From Collimonas arenae (GTDB lineage Bacteria; Pseudomonadota; Gammaproteobacteria; Burkholderiales; Burkholderiaceae_D), in the NCBI RefSeq assembly GCF_000786695.1, contig NZ_CP009962.1:5394001-5458000 (forward strand): DNA of 64,000 nucleotides. The letters are read 5' to 3'. Of this stretch, positions 28,288 through 36,963 are shown piece after piece (position 1 is the stretch's first letter; each line of letters opens with the position of its first letter). The notes beneath the pieces are model-generated. The model made no database searches. It had not been told where the DNA came from and worked only from the letters and a program-made list of their open reading frames with translations. The translations under genes and the position numbers were made by a program.

Positions 28288-29043
28288 TTAAGAGTGGCTG
28301 CGGCGTAGTCCTGACCTGGATTCAGGCCACCCCGGCAAGCATGAGAAATTCAAATGGCTCGCTGCCGTCCGGACCAGCGCCTTGGCAGGCAGTGGATCCA
28401 TGCGCGGCACGTGGCCTAGAAATGGTGCGTTTATGCGGCTGCTCAACGCGGCGATATTGGCGTCGCCGTTGAGCATGTGGACGTCGACTGTGTTGGCCAC
28501 CCAGCCAGCCAGTTGCAAGCCGCGCGCGGCGATCGCTTCAACCGTCAACAACGCATGGCTGATGCAGCCTAGCCGCAAACCGACCACCAGCACCACTGGC
28601 AAGCCAAGCTGTTGCGCCAGATCGGCAGTATCCTGATGATCGTTGAGCGGCACCCGGAAGCCGCCGACGCCTTCGACCACCAGTGCATCCGCCAGCTTGG
28701 TGAGCTGCTGATAGCATGAAAGAATGTGCGGTATCTCGATGATGCGGTCTTCATGTGTGGCGGCGATATGCGGCGCGGTCGGCTGGCGCAGCAGGTACGG
28801 CGTCGTCAACTCCTGTGGCAGCGCCACGCTGCCTTCAGCAGCCAAAATGTCTGCATCGTCGTTGTGCCAGACGCCATCACGCAATTCTGCACCGGCGGCG
28901 ACCGGTTTCATACCTGCGCTGCGCACGCCGGTTTCAGTCAGCGCGTGCAACATCGCACCGGCGATCAGGGTTTTGCCGATTTCAGTATCCGTGCCGGCGA
29001 TGAACCAGGCGACTTTTTGTTGATCCAGGTTAGCGTCAGTCAT
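28288..29043 (-). CDS. bioD: Dethiobiotin synthetase
   Basis: A 251-residue ATP-dependent enzyme closing the ureido ring of dethiobiotin. The P-loop GTDTEIGKT is at 17-25, KPVAAG near 47, and the carbamate/Mg region [11 protein letters not shown] near 122. The start overlaps the bioA stop by eight bases. The length is slightly above the E. coli enzyme (225) owing to a C-terminal extension of low complexity. Confidence 0.94.
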   Translation of the reverse strand: MTDANLDQQKVAWFIAGTDTEIGKTLIAGAMLHALTETGVRSAGMKPVAAGAELRDGVWHNDDADILAAEGSVALPQELTTPYLLRQPTAPHIAATHEDRIIEIPHILSCYQQLTKLADALVVEGVGGFRVPLNDHQDTADLAQQLGLPVVLVVGLRLGCISHALLTVEAIAARGLQLAGWVANTVDVHMLNGDANIAALSSRINAPFLGHVPRMDPLPAKALVRTAASHLNFSCLPGWPESRSGLRRSHS

Positions 29044-30406
29044 GGCCGATCACACTTTCAAACACAGCGGCAGTACGCGCGCCCAGCAAAGCGATTTCTT
29101 CGTCGTCAAGAATGTACGGCGGCATCAGATACACGGTCTTGCCGATCGGCCGCATCAACAATTCGTGCTCGACGGCGCTGCTGAAGAAGCGCCGTGAAAA
29201 GGTTGCTGCCTGCGCCTTGCTATCGATCACGGCGTCGAAGGCCCAGATCATGCCGCGCTGGCGGAAGTGTTTTACTTTCGGGTGTTGCGCCAATGGCGCC
29301 AGCGCTGCGGTGATTTTTTCCGCCCGGTGGCGATTGGCGTTCAGCACGTCGTCTTCCTCGAAAATCGCCAGCGTCGCCAATGCGGCGCGGCATGCCAGCG
29401 GATTGCCAGTGTAGGAATGCGAATGCAAGAAACCGCGCGCAACATCGGTATCGTAGAAAGCCTGGTAGATCTCGTCGCGGGTCATCACCAATGACAATGG
29501 CAGATAGCCGCCGCTGATGCCCTTCGACAGGCACAGGAAATCCGGCCAGACCGGCGGCTCCCCAGCAGCAGCGGCCTGCTCGGATGCGAAGAAGGTGCCG
29601 GTGCGGCCGCAGCCGACCGCGATCTCGTCGAAAATCAAATGCACCTTGTAGCGGTCGCACAAGGCGCGTAACTCGCGCAAATACACCGGATCGTGCATCG
29701 CCATGCCGGTGGCGCATTGCACCAGCGGTTCGATGATCACGGCGGCGATGTGGCTGGAGCGTTGTTGCAGAAGCTTTTCCAGCGTCGATGCAGCGCGATG
29801 AGCGACGTCGGCGGCGCTTTCACCGTCACGGGCAGCGCGCGCATCGGGTGAGGCCACCACGTGCGCCTGTCTCAACATGGGACCATAGGCATCGCGGAAA
29901 AGCGGCACATCGGTGACCGCCAGCGCGCCGATGGTTTCGCCGTGATAACTGCCTTTGAGACACACGAATTCCTGCTTGTCGCCGTAACCGGCATTGCGCC
30001 AGGCGTGAAAACTCATCTTCAATGCGATCTCGACTGCCGACGCACCGTCCGACGCATAGAAACAATGTCCCAGCACATGGCCGGTGCGCGCTGCCAGTTG
30101 TTCCGACAGCTGCACCACCGGTTCATGGGTAAAGCCGGCCAGCATCGCATGTTCCAGCTGGTCGAGTTGATCCTTCAAGGCGGCGTTGATGCGCGGATTG
30201 GCGTGGCCAAACAGATTAACCCACCAGGAACTGATCGCATCCAGGTAACGCTTACCTTCCGTATCGTATAGCCAGGCGCCGCGGCCGCGGCTGACCGGAA
30301 TCAGCGGCACCGATTCATGGTGCTGCATTTGCGTGCACGGATGCCAGACGCTGTTCAGGCTGCGCTGAACCAGATCCGGTTGAGGTGCGAGTGGTTTTTT
30401 ATTCAA
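29036..30406 (-). CDS. bioA: Adenosylmethionine-8-amino-7-oxononanoate aminotransferase
   Basis: A 456-residue class III PLP aminotransferase that uses S-adenosylmethionine as amino donor to make 7,8-diaminononanoate. Motifs: SVWHPCTQMQHH near the N-terminus, SSWWVNLFGHANPRIN, CFYASDGASAVEIALKM, LIFDEIAVGCGRTGTFFA and the PLP lysine Lys295 in CLSKGISGGYLPLS. The start is TTG at 30406 with AAGGAG five bases before it. It overlaps the bioF stop by eight bases. Confidence 0.95.
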   Translation of the reverse strand: MNKKPLAPQPDLVQRSLNSVWHPCTQMQHHESVPLIPVSRGRGAWLYDTEGKRYLDAISSWWVNLFGHANPRINAALKDQLDQLEHAMLAGFTHEPVVQLSEQLAARTGHVLGHCFYASDGASAVEIALKMSFHAWRNAGYGDKQEFVCLKGSYHGETIGALAVTDVPLFRDAYGPMLRQAHVVASPDARAARDGESAADVAHRAASTLEKLLQQRSSHIAAVIIEPLVQCATGMAMHDPVYLRELRALCDRYKVHLIFDEIAVGCGRTGTFFASEQAAAAGEPPVWPDFLCLSKGISGGYLPLSLVMTRDEIYQAFYDTDVARGFLHSHSYTGNPLACRAALATLAIFEEDDVLNANRHRAEKITAALAPLAQHPKVKHFRQRGMIWAFDAVIDSKAQAATFSRRFFSSAVEHELLMRPIGKTVYLMPPYILDDEEIALLGARTAAVFESVIGHD

Positions 30407-31649
30407 CGGTACTCCTTGTCATGCCGGGCGTTTCCGCAGCAGTGTATTTTTTCGTAAGTGCGTTTTTCGCCAGCGCGTGTTTTGCCACCGTGTGCAATGC
30501 ACTGATCAGTTGATCTATTTGTTCATTGCTGTGCGCCGCCGATAGCGATATGCGCAGGCGCGCCGTGTCTTTCGGTACAGTCGGCGGACGGATCGCAGGC
30601 ACCCAGATACCCAGCGCGCGCAAACCTTCCATCAAATCCAGCGCCAGCTGGTTATCTTCGACGATCAAGGCCTGTACCGCCGTTTCCGATGGCAGCAAAG
30701 GCCATGGCAAGTCGGCCAGGCCGCTGCGCAAGCGCCCAATCAGTTGTTGCAAATGTTGTTGCCGCCAGTCTTCCGTCTGCATCACCTTGACTGCCGCCAG
30801 CAAGGCGCTCGCCAGCATCGGCGGACTGGCCGTGGTGAATATGTAGGTACGCGCGCGTTGCAACAGCCATTCAATCAGGATCGCATCGCCGGCGACGAAC
30901 GCGCCGGCCACGCCGGCGGCTTTGCCCAGCGTACCCATGTACAGGATGCGCTCCGATTTCAAACCGAAATGCGCCACGCTGCCACGTCCTTGCGGGCCTA
31001 GCACGCCAAAGCCATGGGCATCGTCGACCAGCAGCCAGGCATCGTATTTTTCGCACAAGGCCAACAGCTCCGGCAGCGGCGCGATATCGCCATCCATGCT
31101 GAAGATGGCGTCGGTGACTACCAGTTTGCGCGGGCTGTTGCCCGAACTATTGCTCTTCGCCAGTAGCTGTTCCAGCCTGGCGACATCGCCGTGCGGATAA
31201 ATACGGAACTGCGCGCCCGACAAACGTGCGCCATCAATCAGGCACGCATGGTTGAGGCGATCCGAGAACACCACGTCACCGGCCCCGACCAGTGCCGGAA
31301 TGGTGCCCATATTGGCCATGTAGCCGGTCGAGAAATGCAGCGCGCGCGGCATGCCGACGAATTCAGCCAGCGCCAGTTCCAGTTCCTCGACCACGCTGGT
31401 GTGGCCGCTGATCAGCGCCGAAGCGCTGGCGCCGACGCCATATTTATCCAGTCCGGCCTGCGCTGCCGCATGCAAGGCCGGATGATTGGCCAGGCCGAGA
31501 TAATCGTTGCTGCAAAAAGCCAGGTACTGGCGGCCATCGACCTCCAGCAACGGTCCTTGCGGACCATCGACGATCCGGCGCTTGCGCAACAGCTTTTGCT
31601 CTTGCAGCGCCGCCAGTTGCTCGCGAATCTGGTTCAGCAGCTCAGGCAT
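30399..31649 (-). CDS. bioF: 8-amino-7-oxononanoate synthase
   Basis: A 416-residue alpha-oxoamine synthase that condenses pimeloyl-thioester with L-alanine. The family pattern includes FCSNDYLGLANHP, SALISGHTSVVEELE, VDDAHGFGVLG and the PLP lysine Lys243 in MGTLGKAAGVAGAFV. The C-terminal ~30 residues (Lys/Ala/Thr-rich) exceed the usual length of about 385. The start overlaps the P450 stop by eight bases, indicating tight translational coupling with it. Confidence 0.94.
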   Translation of the reverse strand: MPELLNQIREQLAALQEQKLLRKRRIVDGPQGPLLEVDGRQYLAFCSNDYLGLANHPALHAAAQAGLDKYGVGASASALISGHTSVVEELELALAEFVGMPRALHFSTGYMANMGTIPALVGAGDVVFSDRLNHACLIDGARLSGAQFRIYPHGDVARLEQLLAKSNSSGNSPRKLVVTDAIFSMDGDIAPLPELLALCEKYDAWLLVDDAHGFGVLGPQGRGSVAHFGLKSERILYMGTLGKAAGVAGAFVAGDAILIEWLLQRARTYIFTTASPPMLASALLAAVKVMQTEDWRQQHLQQLIGRLRSGLADLPWPLLPSETAVQALIVEDNQLALDLMEGLRALGIWVPAIRPPTVPKDTARLRISLSAAHSNEQIDQLISALHTVAKHALAKNALTKKYTAAETPGMTRSTVE

Positions 31650-32913
31650 AGTCGGCTTCCACTACCGGTGATTCTGCAGCCGGGGCAGGAGGTGAAAATT
31701 GCAGAGACAAGGCGTTCAGGCTACGGTATACCGCGTTGACGCCCCACGACTGGGTAGCGCTTGCCAGACGCAGTTGCGGCAGGCGCTGCATCACGCTGCG
31801 CATGGCGATTTCCGCTTCCAGATAAGTCAGCGTAGCGCCGATGCAGACGTGCGGACCGTAGCCGAATGACAGATGCGCTCCCTCATTGCGCTGGATGTCG
31901 AGCCGGTCCGGATCCGTATATTTGGCGGGGTCGCGATTGGCGGCGCCGATCAGCGGTATCACCAGGTCGCCCTTCTTCATCAGCTGGCCGTGCATTTCGA
32001 CGTCGACCTTCAGACGGCGGCCGGTGTATTGCACCGGACTGTCGAAACGCAGTAATTCCTTTAACGCCGAAGGCAGCAAAGACGGCGCAGCTTGCAGGGC
32101 TTGCCATTGTTGTGGATGCTGCAGCAGCGCCAGCATGCCGTTGCCGAGCAGGTTACGCGTGGTTTCATGGCCGGCGAACAGCAAGGTGCAGCATTGCGCC
32201 AGCAATTCCTTGGTGGTGATAATGCCGCCGTTCGCTTCGGCGCGGATCAGCTGGCTCATCAGGTCGTCGCCCAGCGCTGCGCGCCGTTGCGGCAGCAGCT
32301 GGCGGAAATAGTCATTCATCGCAATCAGGCTGACCTGGGCCGCGCGGGCGATGTCCAGCGTCGGCGTCGGGCTGCCGATGAATGCCGCGATATCGTCGGA
32401 CCAGGCAACGAATTCGCTGCGGTCTTCAGCGGCGATGCCTAGCATGCTGGCGATGACCAGGGCCGGCAGCGGACGGGCGAAATCGTGCATGAAGTCGAAT
32501 TCGGCAAACTGCCCATTCGCAGTTGTTCCCGCTTTTGACAGAATGTCATCCAGCAAACGGTCGACGATAATCTGTATCTGCGGCGCAAGTTCTTGCAAGG
32601 CCGCCGGCTTGAAACCTGCGTTCATGACCTGCCGCAGCCGCGTATGCTGGGGCGCATCGACGAACAACAGCGAGCGCGAAAAAATGCGCTTGAATTCACG
32701 CAATTCGTTCAAAGCTCCCGGCCCGCTGCTATTGGCCCAGCCGCCGGCGCGCCGCACCGAGAAGCGCGGGTCGCGCAGCACGCTGGCGACATCGGCGTGG
32801 CCGGTCAACAGCCAGGCGCCGCCGCAGAACTCGGGGCTCCAATGCAACGCGCCTTCGGCACGCAGGGCGTGATACGCGGGATAGGGGTCGTTCAAGAAAG
32901 CTTCGTTAATCAT
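31642..32913 (-). CDS. Cytochrome P450 heading the biotin operon (BioI-like candidate)
   Basis: A 423-residue soluble bacterial P450. The heme loop is FGYGPHVCIG with Cys357, the I-helix oxygen motif is AGHETT (about 243-248), and KELLR carries the ExxR pair. The sequence style (ELLRFDSPVQYTGR, ANRDPAKY) resembles CYP107-type enzymes, the group that includes Bacillus BioI, which cleaves acyl-ACP to make pimeloyl-ACP. It is the first gene of P450-bioF-bioA-bioD-bioB and overlaps bioF by eight bases. No bioC or bioH lies in the window. A pimelate-forming role is therefore an inference from position and subfamily resemblance. Confidence 0.88.
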   Translation of the reverse strand: MINEAFLNDPYPAYHALRAEGALHWSPEFCGGAWLLTGHADVASVLRDPRFSVRRAGGWANSSGPGALNELREFKRIFSRSLLFVDAPQHTRLRQVMNAGFKPAALQELAPQIQIIVDRLLDDILSKAGTTANGQFAEFDFMHDFARPLPALVIASMLGIAAEDRSEFVAWSDDIAAFIGSPTPTLDIARAAQVSLIAMNDYFRQLLPQRRAALGDDLMSQLIRAEANGGIITTKELLAQCCTLLFAGHETTRNLLGNGMLALLQHPQQWQALQAAPSLLPSALKELLRFDSPVQYTGRRLKVDVEMHGQLMKKGDLVIPLIGAANRDPAKYTDPDRLDIQRNEGAHLSFGYGPHVCIGATLTYLEAEIAMRSVMQRLPQLRLASATQSWGVNAVYRSLNALSLQFSPPAPAAESPVVEADYA

Positions 32914-33020
32914 TTGATATCATTTTCAGCACTTACTTGGGCAAAAACGTCTCTGCAAGGACGAGATTGTATGTGATCGCGGCGCAATCACCCCTCGATC
33001 GCCATCCAATCACCGTTCGA

Positions 33021-33806
33021 TCACAACAGCCAGGATGGTTTACGTTTCTCCAGAAACGCCCGCACACCCTCCCGTCCCTCGGTGGAAGCGCGGATTTTTG
33101 CGATCTCCTCGACCGTGTCGGCGATCAGAACTTCCGTCAACGGCTGGCCCGCAATCGCGCGCACCAGGCGCTTGGCTTCGGTGACTGCGTTCGGGCTTGC
33201 TGACAGCAGGGCCTTGAGCAACAGATTAACGCCTTCATCAAGTTTCTCGGCGCTGGTCACCTCGTGCACCAGGCCGAGCCGCTGCGCAGCATCGGCGGAA
33301 AAGCGCTCAGCCGTAATAAAGTAACGGCGCGAGGCAGACTCGCCGATGGACTTGATGACATAAGGCGAAATGGTCGCCGGGATCAAGCCGATTTTCACCT
33401 CCGATAAACAAAACTGCGCCGCCTCCACCGCCACCACGATATCGCAGGCGGCAACCAGGCCGACGCCGCCGGCATAGCAATCGCCCTGCACTCTGGCGAT
33501 CACCGGCTTGGGGCATTGATAAATGGTGCGCAGCATGCTCGCCAACTGCGCTGCATCGGCGCGGTTTTGCTCCGGCGTGTAATCCGCCATCGCCTTCATC
33601 CAGTTAAGATCGCCGCCAGCGCAAAATGCCGGACCATCGGCGGCCAGCACAATTGCCCGTACATCGACGCTACGGCCAAGCTCCAGGAAAGCGTGGGTGA
33701 TTTCCGCGATCATGGTTTCATTGAAGGCGTTACGCACTTCAGGGCGGTTGAGAGTAATGGTGGCGACCTGCGACGCCTGTTGTATTGCCAAAGTCTGATA
33801 AGTCAC
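33021..33806 (-). CDS. liuC: Enoyl-CoA hydratase (methylglutaconyl-CoA hydratase)
   Basis: A 261-residue crotonase-fold protein. Oxyanion-hole segments are ATITLNRPEVRNAFN, AFCAGGDLNWMK (about 62-73) and GGVGLVAACDIVVA (about 104-117). In this locus the expected reaction is hydration of 3-methylglutaconyl-CoA to HMG-CoA. The start is GTG at 33806, supported by GGAG upstream and by a GTGA overlap with the stop of the DinB-like gene. A longer frame to 34043 would lie inside that gene. It is separated from the P450 gene by 107 bp, which may hold the biotin operon promoter. Confidence 0.88.
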   Translation of the reverse strand: MTYQTLAIQQASQVATITLNRPEVRNAFNETMIAEITHAFLELGRSVDVRAIVLAADGPAFCAGGDLNWMKAMADYTPEQNRADAAQLASMLRTIYQCPKPVIARVQGDCYAGGVGLVAACDIVVAVEAAQFCLSEVKIGLIPATISPYVIKSIGESASRRYFITAERFSADAAQRLGLVHEVTSAEKLDEGVNLLLKALLSASPNAVTEAKRLVRAIAGQPLTEVLIADTVEEIAKIRASTEGREGVRAFLEKRKPSWLL

Positions 33807-34318
33807 TGGTTCTTCTCCGTTTGCTGCGTGGCTATCGCCCAATAGATAAAATCGAGTTCCGGACATTGATGGCCCATGGCGGTCAATGCTGCCGTAATCT
33901 GCCCCCTGTGATGCGTGGCATGATTGAATATGTGGCCAAGCACGGCCACGAATGGTGCAACGGCGTGCTCTCCGGACGCTCGTGTGTATCGCAAATCGCC
34001 GTCGTATTTTTGTTGCGGATGCGTGCTTAACCAGTCCCCCCAACGCTTGGATGCCGCACTCAGGGCTTGGCCAAGCACATCGCGTCGGCTTTCAAGTTCT
34101 GCGTCAAGCGGGGCTATGCTGGAATTTTCCCCTGCAATGCGGGCGTACCAATTGCGTTCGCCAACCAGCATGTGGTTAAGCGTGCCATGGATCGAAGCGA
34201 AATACAGTCCGCAATCGCGGCGATACTCCTCCTCGCTGATAGCATCGACATGTTTCAGTATTTTCGCAGTGGCCCAGACATGGTAGCTGGCCAGCGATTC
34301 AAAATAACTTTGCATCAT
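33803..34318 (-). CDS. DinB-family putative metal-dependent protein
   Basis: A 171-residue four-helix-bundle protein of the DinB/YfiT-like superfamily. The three histidines that usually bind metal lie in GTLNHMLVGE (around 48) and HIFNHATHHRGQ (around 130-138). Members include thiol-transferases using bacillithiol or mycothiol and hydrolases of unknown substrate. It overlaps the alpha/beta hydrolase gene by four bases upstream (ATGA) and liuC by three bases downstream (GTGA), so it is translated in series with both. Its role in leucine breakdown is unknown. Confidence 0.8.
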   Translation of the reverse strand: MMQSYFESLASYHVWATAKILKHVDAISEEEYRRDCGLYFASIHGTLNHMLVGERNWYARIAGENSSIAPLDAELESRRDVLGQALSAASKRWGDWLSTHPQQKYDGDLRYTRASGEHAVAPFVAVLGHIFNHATHHRGQITAALTAMGHQCPELDFIYWAIATQQTEKNQ

Positions 34319-35238
34319 TTACCTGTTGGCTCCGCAGGAAATCCCACCCGGCCCAGAAAATCGGCAACCACCGGCGTCCACACATTGGTCCCCGACGAGA
34401 ACAGCAAATGACCGTTCTTGCCAAAGGCTGGCATCAGTTTGTATTCAGCCTGGCCGCCGGCCTTGGTAAAAGCGGCATACCATTCCTGGCTGTATTTGGG
34501 GCCGAAGAACAAATCGTTTTCGGTATATATCCACAGCATCGGCGCCTTGCTGCTCTTACCGAACTGGCCGTACATGCTCTCCAGCTTGCCGCCCTGGCAA
34601 GGCACGCCCGGATGTTTGTCCGGGTCACCGCCGGCGCCGCCGGCAAAATTGATTGCTGCCACCAAGCCCTGCGGCATCCTGGCTGCCGTAGCCGTGGTGG
34701 CATAACCACCGACCGATTGGCCGACCAGCAACACGCGCTCGGGATTCACGTAAGACTGCCGTTTGGCGTAGTCGAGCACCGCCAGTACTTCCGTACTGGC
34801 CGCCTCTGCCATGGGCGCATAGTCCTTTTGATTGCAACCGCCGCTGTCTTCAGGATCAGGCTCTACGCCGGTATCGCCATAGCCAAGCCGTGTCGGCACG
34901 AACACCGCAAAGCCGCGCTCGGTGAAAAAACGCACCTGCTGGATATAGCGAAAGCGCGCAGGCTTGCTGCGGTCGGTAGCGCTGCGGCCATGATTGATGA
35001 TAACCAACGGGAACGGTCCGAGGCCGGCCGGCTTGAATTGCGTCACGATGATATCCCCGGTGACGCTACGGCCATATAAATTCTTGACTGTCACCGGCAG
35101 CTTGGTAATCGTTTCGTTCAAATCCTGCACCAGAGGCTGCGCCGAAACATGGCCAATAGATACACACAGGCATACAACCACGCAGCGCATGATGGCAGGC
35201 GCTGTCCGTTTGACATATGACGGTGTAGATTGGTCCAT
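34315..35238 (-). CDS. Secreted alpha/beta hydrolase (dienelactone-hydrolase-like)
   Basis: A 307-residue hydrolase with an N-terminal hydrophobic stretch (about 14-33, RCVVVCLCVSIGHVSAQ) that looks like a signal peptide with cleavage after SAQ. The nucleophile motif is LVGQSVGG (around 166-173), the acid is probably Asp in YTENDLFFGP, and the His is in FGKNGHLLF. Several cysteines are spaced for a disulfide in the periplasm. It lies 48 bp downstream of liuB on the same strand. Its place between carboxylase beta and liuC is unusual; the substrate is unknown. Confidence 0.75.
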   Translation of the reverse strand: MDQSTPSYVKRTAPAIMRCVVVCLCVSIGHVSAQPLVQDLNETITKLPVTVKNLYGRSVTGDIIVTQFKPAGLGPFPLVIINHGRSATDRSKPARFRYIQQVRFFTERGFAVFVPTRLGYGDTGVEPDPEDSGGCNQKDYAPMAEAASTEVLAVLDYAKRQSYVNPERVLLVGQSVGGYATTATAARMPQGLVAAINFAGGAGGDPDKHPGVPCQGGKLESMYGQFGKSSKAPMLWIYTENDLFFGPKYSQEWYAAFTKAGGQAEYKLMPAFGKNGHLLFSSGTNVWTPVVADFLGRVGFPAEPTGK

Positions 35239-35286
35239 GATCGGCTCTCAATTAACTCTGTTTTATTCTCCGGCCTGACTATTGGT

Positions 35287-36909
35287 TTACATCCGGAACA
35301 CACCAAATTTTGTCTCGGCTATCGGCGCATTCAAGGCAGCGCTCAGGCCCAGGCCCAACACCTTGCGGGTATCGGCAGGATCGATCACGCCGTCATCCCA
35401 CAAGCGTGCGGATGCGTAGTACGGATGGCCTTGATGTTCGTACTGATCGCGGATCGGTTTCTTGAAGGCTTCTTCTTCATCGGCGCTCCAGCTGCCGCCC
35501 TTGCCTTCGATGCCATCACGCTTGACGGTCGCCAGCACGCCGGCGGCCTGCTCGCCGCCCATCACCGAAATGCGGGCGTTAGGCCACATCCACAGGAAGC
35601 GCGGCGAGTACGCACGGCCGCACATGCCGTAGTTGCCGGCGCCGAAACTGCCGCCGATGATGACCGTCAGCTTGGGCACCGATGTGGTGGCCACCGCTGT
35701 CACCATCTTGGCGCCGTTGCGAGCGATGCCTTCGTTTTCGTAGCGGCGGCCTACCATGAAGCCGGTGATGTTTTGCAGAAATACCAGCGGAATCTTGCGC
35801 TGCGAGCAGAGTTCGATGAAGTGCGTGCCCTTCAACGCCGCTTCCGAAAATAAGATGCCGTTATTGGCGATGATTCCGACCGGCATGCCGTAGATATGCG
35901 CAAAACCGCAAATCAGCGTGGTGCCATAGCGCGCCTTGAATTCGTCGAATTCGCTGCCATCGACAACGCGCGCGATGACTTCGCGCACATCGAAAGGCTT
36001 GCGGGTATCCACCGGAATCACGCCATACAGTTCATGCGCCGGATACTTGGGTTCCACCACTTGGCGCAACAAGGGGCCTTGCGGTTTCTGGCGGTTCAGG
36101 TTGGAGACGATCGTGCGCGCCAGCGACAATGCGTGCATATCGTTTTGCGCCAGATGATCCGCTACGCCAGAAAGGCGCGTATGCACATCGCCACCGCCCA
36201 AGTCCTCGGCGCTGACCACTTCGCCGGTAGCAGCTTTCACCAGCGGCGGCCCGGCCAGGAAAATCGTTCCCTGGTTCTTGACGATGATGGACTCGTCGCT
36301 CATCGCCGGCACGTAGGCGCCGCCGGCGGTGCACGATCCCATCACCACTGCAATTTGCGGAATGCCCTTGGCCGACAGGTTGGCCTGGTTGTAGAAGATG
36401 CGGCCGAAATGGTCGCGGTCTGGAAATACTTCATCCTGGTTCGGCAGGTTGGCGCCGCCGCTATCGACCAGATAGATGCAGGGAAGATTATTCTGCTCGG
36501 CGATTTCCTGCGCGCGCAGATGTTTTTTGACGCTGAGCGGATAGTAGGTGCCGCCTTTGACGGTGGCGTCATTGCAGACCACCACGCATTCCTGGCCGGC
36601 GATGCGGCCGATGCCGGTAATCACGCCGGCCGCCGGCGCGGCGTCACTGCCATCCTTGTCCTTGTAGACATGGTAGGCGGCAAGCTGGGAAAATTCCATG
36701 AACGGCGTGCCCGGGTCGAGCAGCATCTGCACCCGGTCTCGCGGCAGCAGCTTGCCGCGCGCGACGTGTTTGTTGCGCGCGGCCTCGCCGCCGCCTTCGG
36801 CGATCTGCGCGACTTTCTGGCGCAGGTCGTCAACCAGCAGATTGAGGGCGCTGGCGTTTTGCTGGAATTCTTCACTACGTGGATTCAGCTTGCTTTCTAA
36901 CTGGGGCAT
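35287..36909 (-). CDS. liuB: Methylcrotonyl-CoA carboxylase carboxyltransferase subunit (beta)
   Basis: A 540-residue biotin-dependent carboxyltransferase. The two crotonase-like halves include [41 protein letters not shown] (read in parts), [17 protein letters not shown] and a second-half [17 protein letters not shown]. The segment around [14 protein letters not shown] is characteristic of methylcrotonyl- or geranyl-CoA carboxylase rather than propionyl-CoA carboxylase. It pairs with the alpha subunit at 25156-27186. AAAGGACATTGCA precedes the ATG. The biotin genes lie between the two subunit genes. Confidence 0.93.
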   Translation of the reverse strand: MPQLESKLNPRSEEFQQNASALNLLVDDLRQKVAQIAEGGGEAARNKHVARGKLLPRDRVQMLLDPGTPFMEFSQLAAYHVYKDKDGSDAAPAAGVITGIGRIAGQECVVVCNDATVKGGTYYPLSVKKHLRAQEIAEQNNLPCIYLVDSGGANLPNQDEVFPDRDHFGRIFYNQANLSAKGIPQIAVVMGSCTAGGAYVPAMSDESIIVKNQGTIFLAGPPLVKAATGEVVSAEDLGGGDVHTRLSGVADHLAQNDMHALSLARTIVSNLNRQKPQGPLLRQVVEPKYPAHELYGVIPVDTRKPFDVREVIARVVDGSEFDEFKARYGTTLICGFAHIYGMPVGIIANNGILFSEAALKGTHFIELCSQRKIPLVFLQNITGFMVGRRYENEGIARNGAKMVTAVATTSVPKLTVIIGGSFGAGNYGMCGRAYSPRFLWMWPNARISVMGGEQAAGVLATVKRDGIEGKGGSWSADEEEAFKKPIRDQYEHQGHPYYASARLWDDGVIDPADTRKVLGLGLSAALNAPIAETKFGVFRM

Positions 36910-36963
36910 TGCAATGTCCTTTTATGTGTCTCTGATATGATTTTTTGATCTGCGGATCTGTCG

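Noticed and set aside
33807..34043. N-terminal extension of the enoyl-CoA hydratase frame
   Set aside because: It lies inside the DinB-like gene in another phase; the GTG at 33806 has a ribosome-binding site and gives the normal crotonase length.
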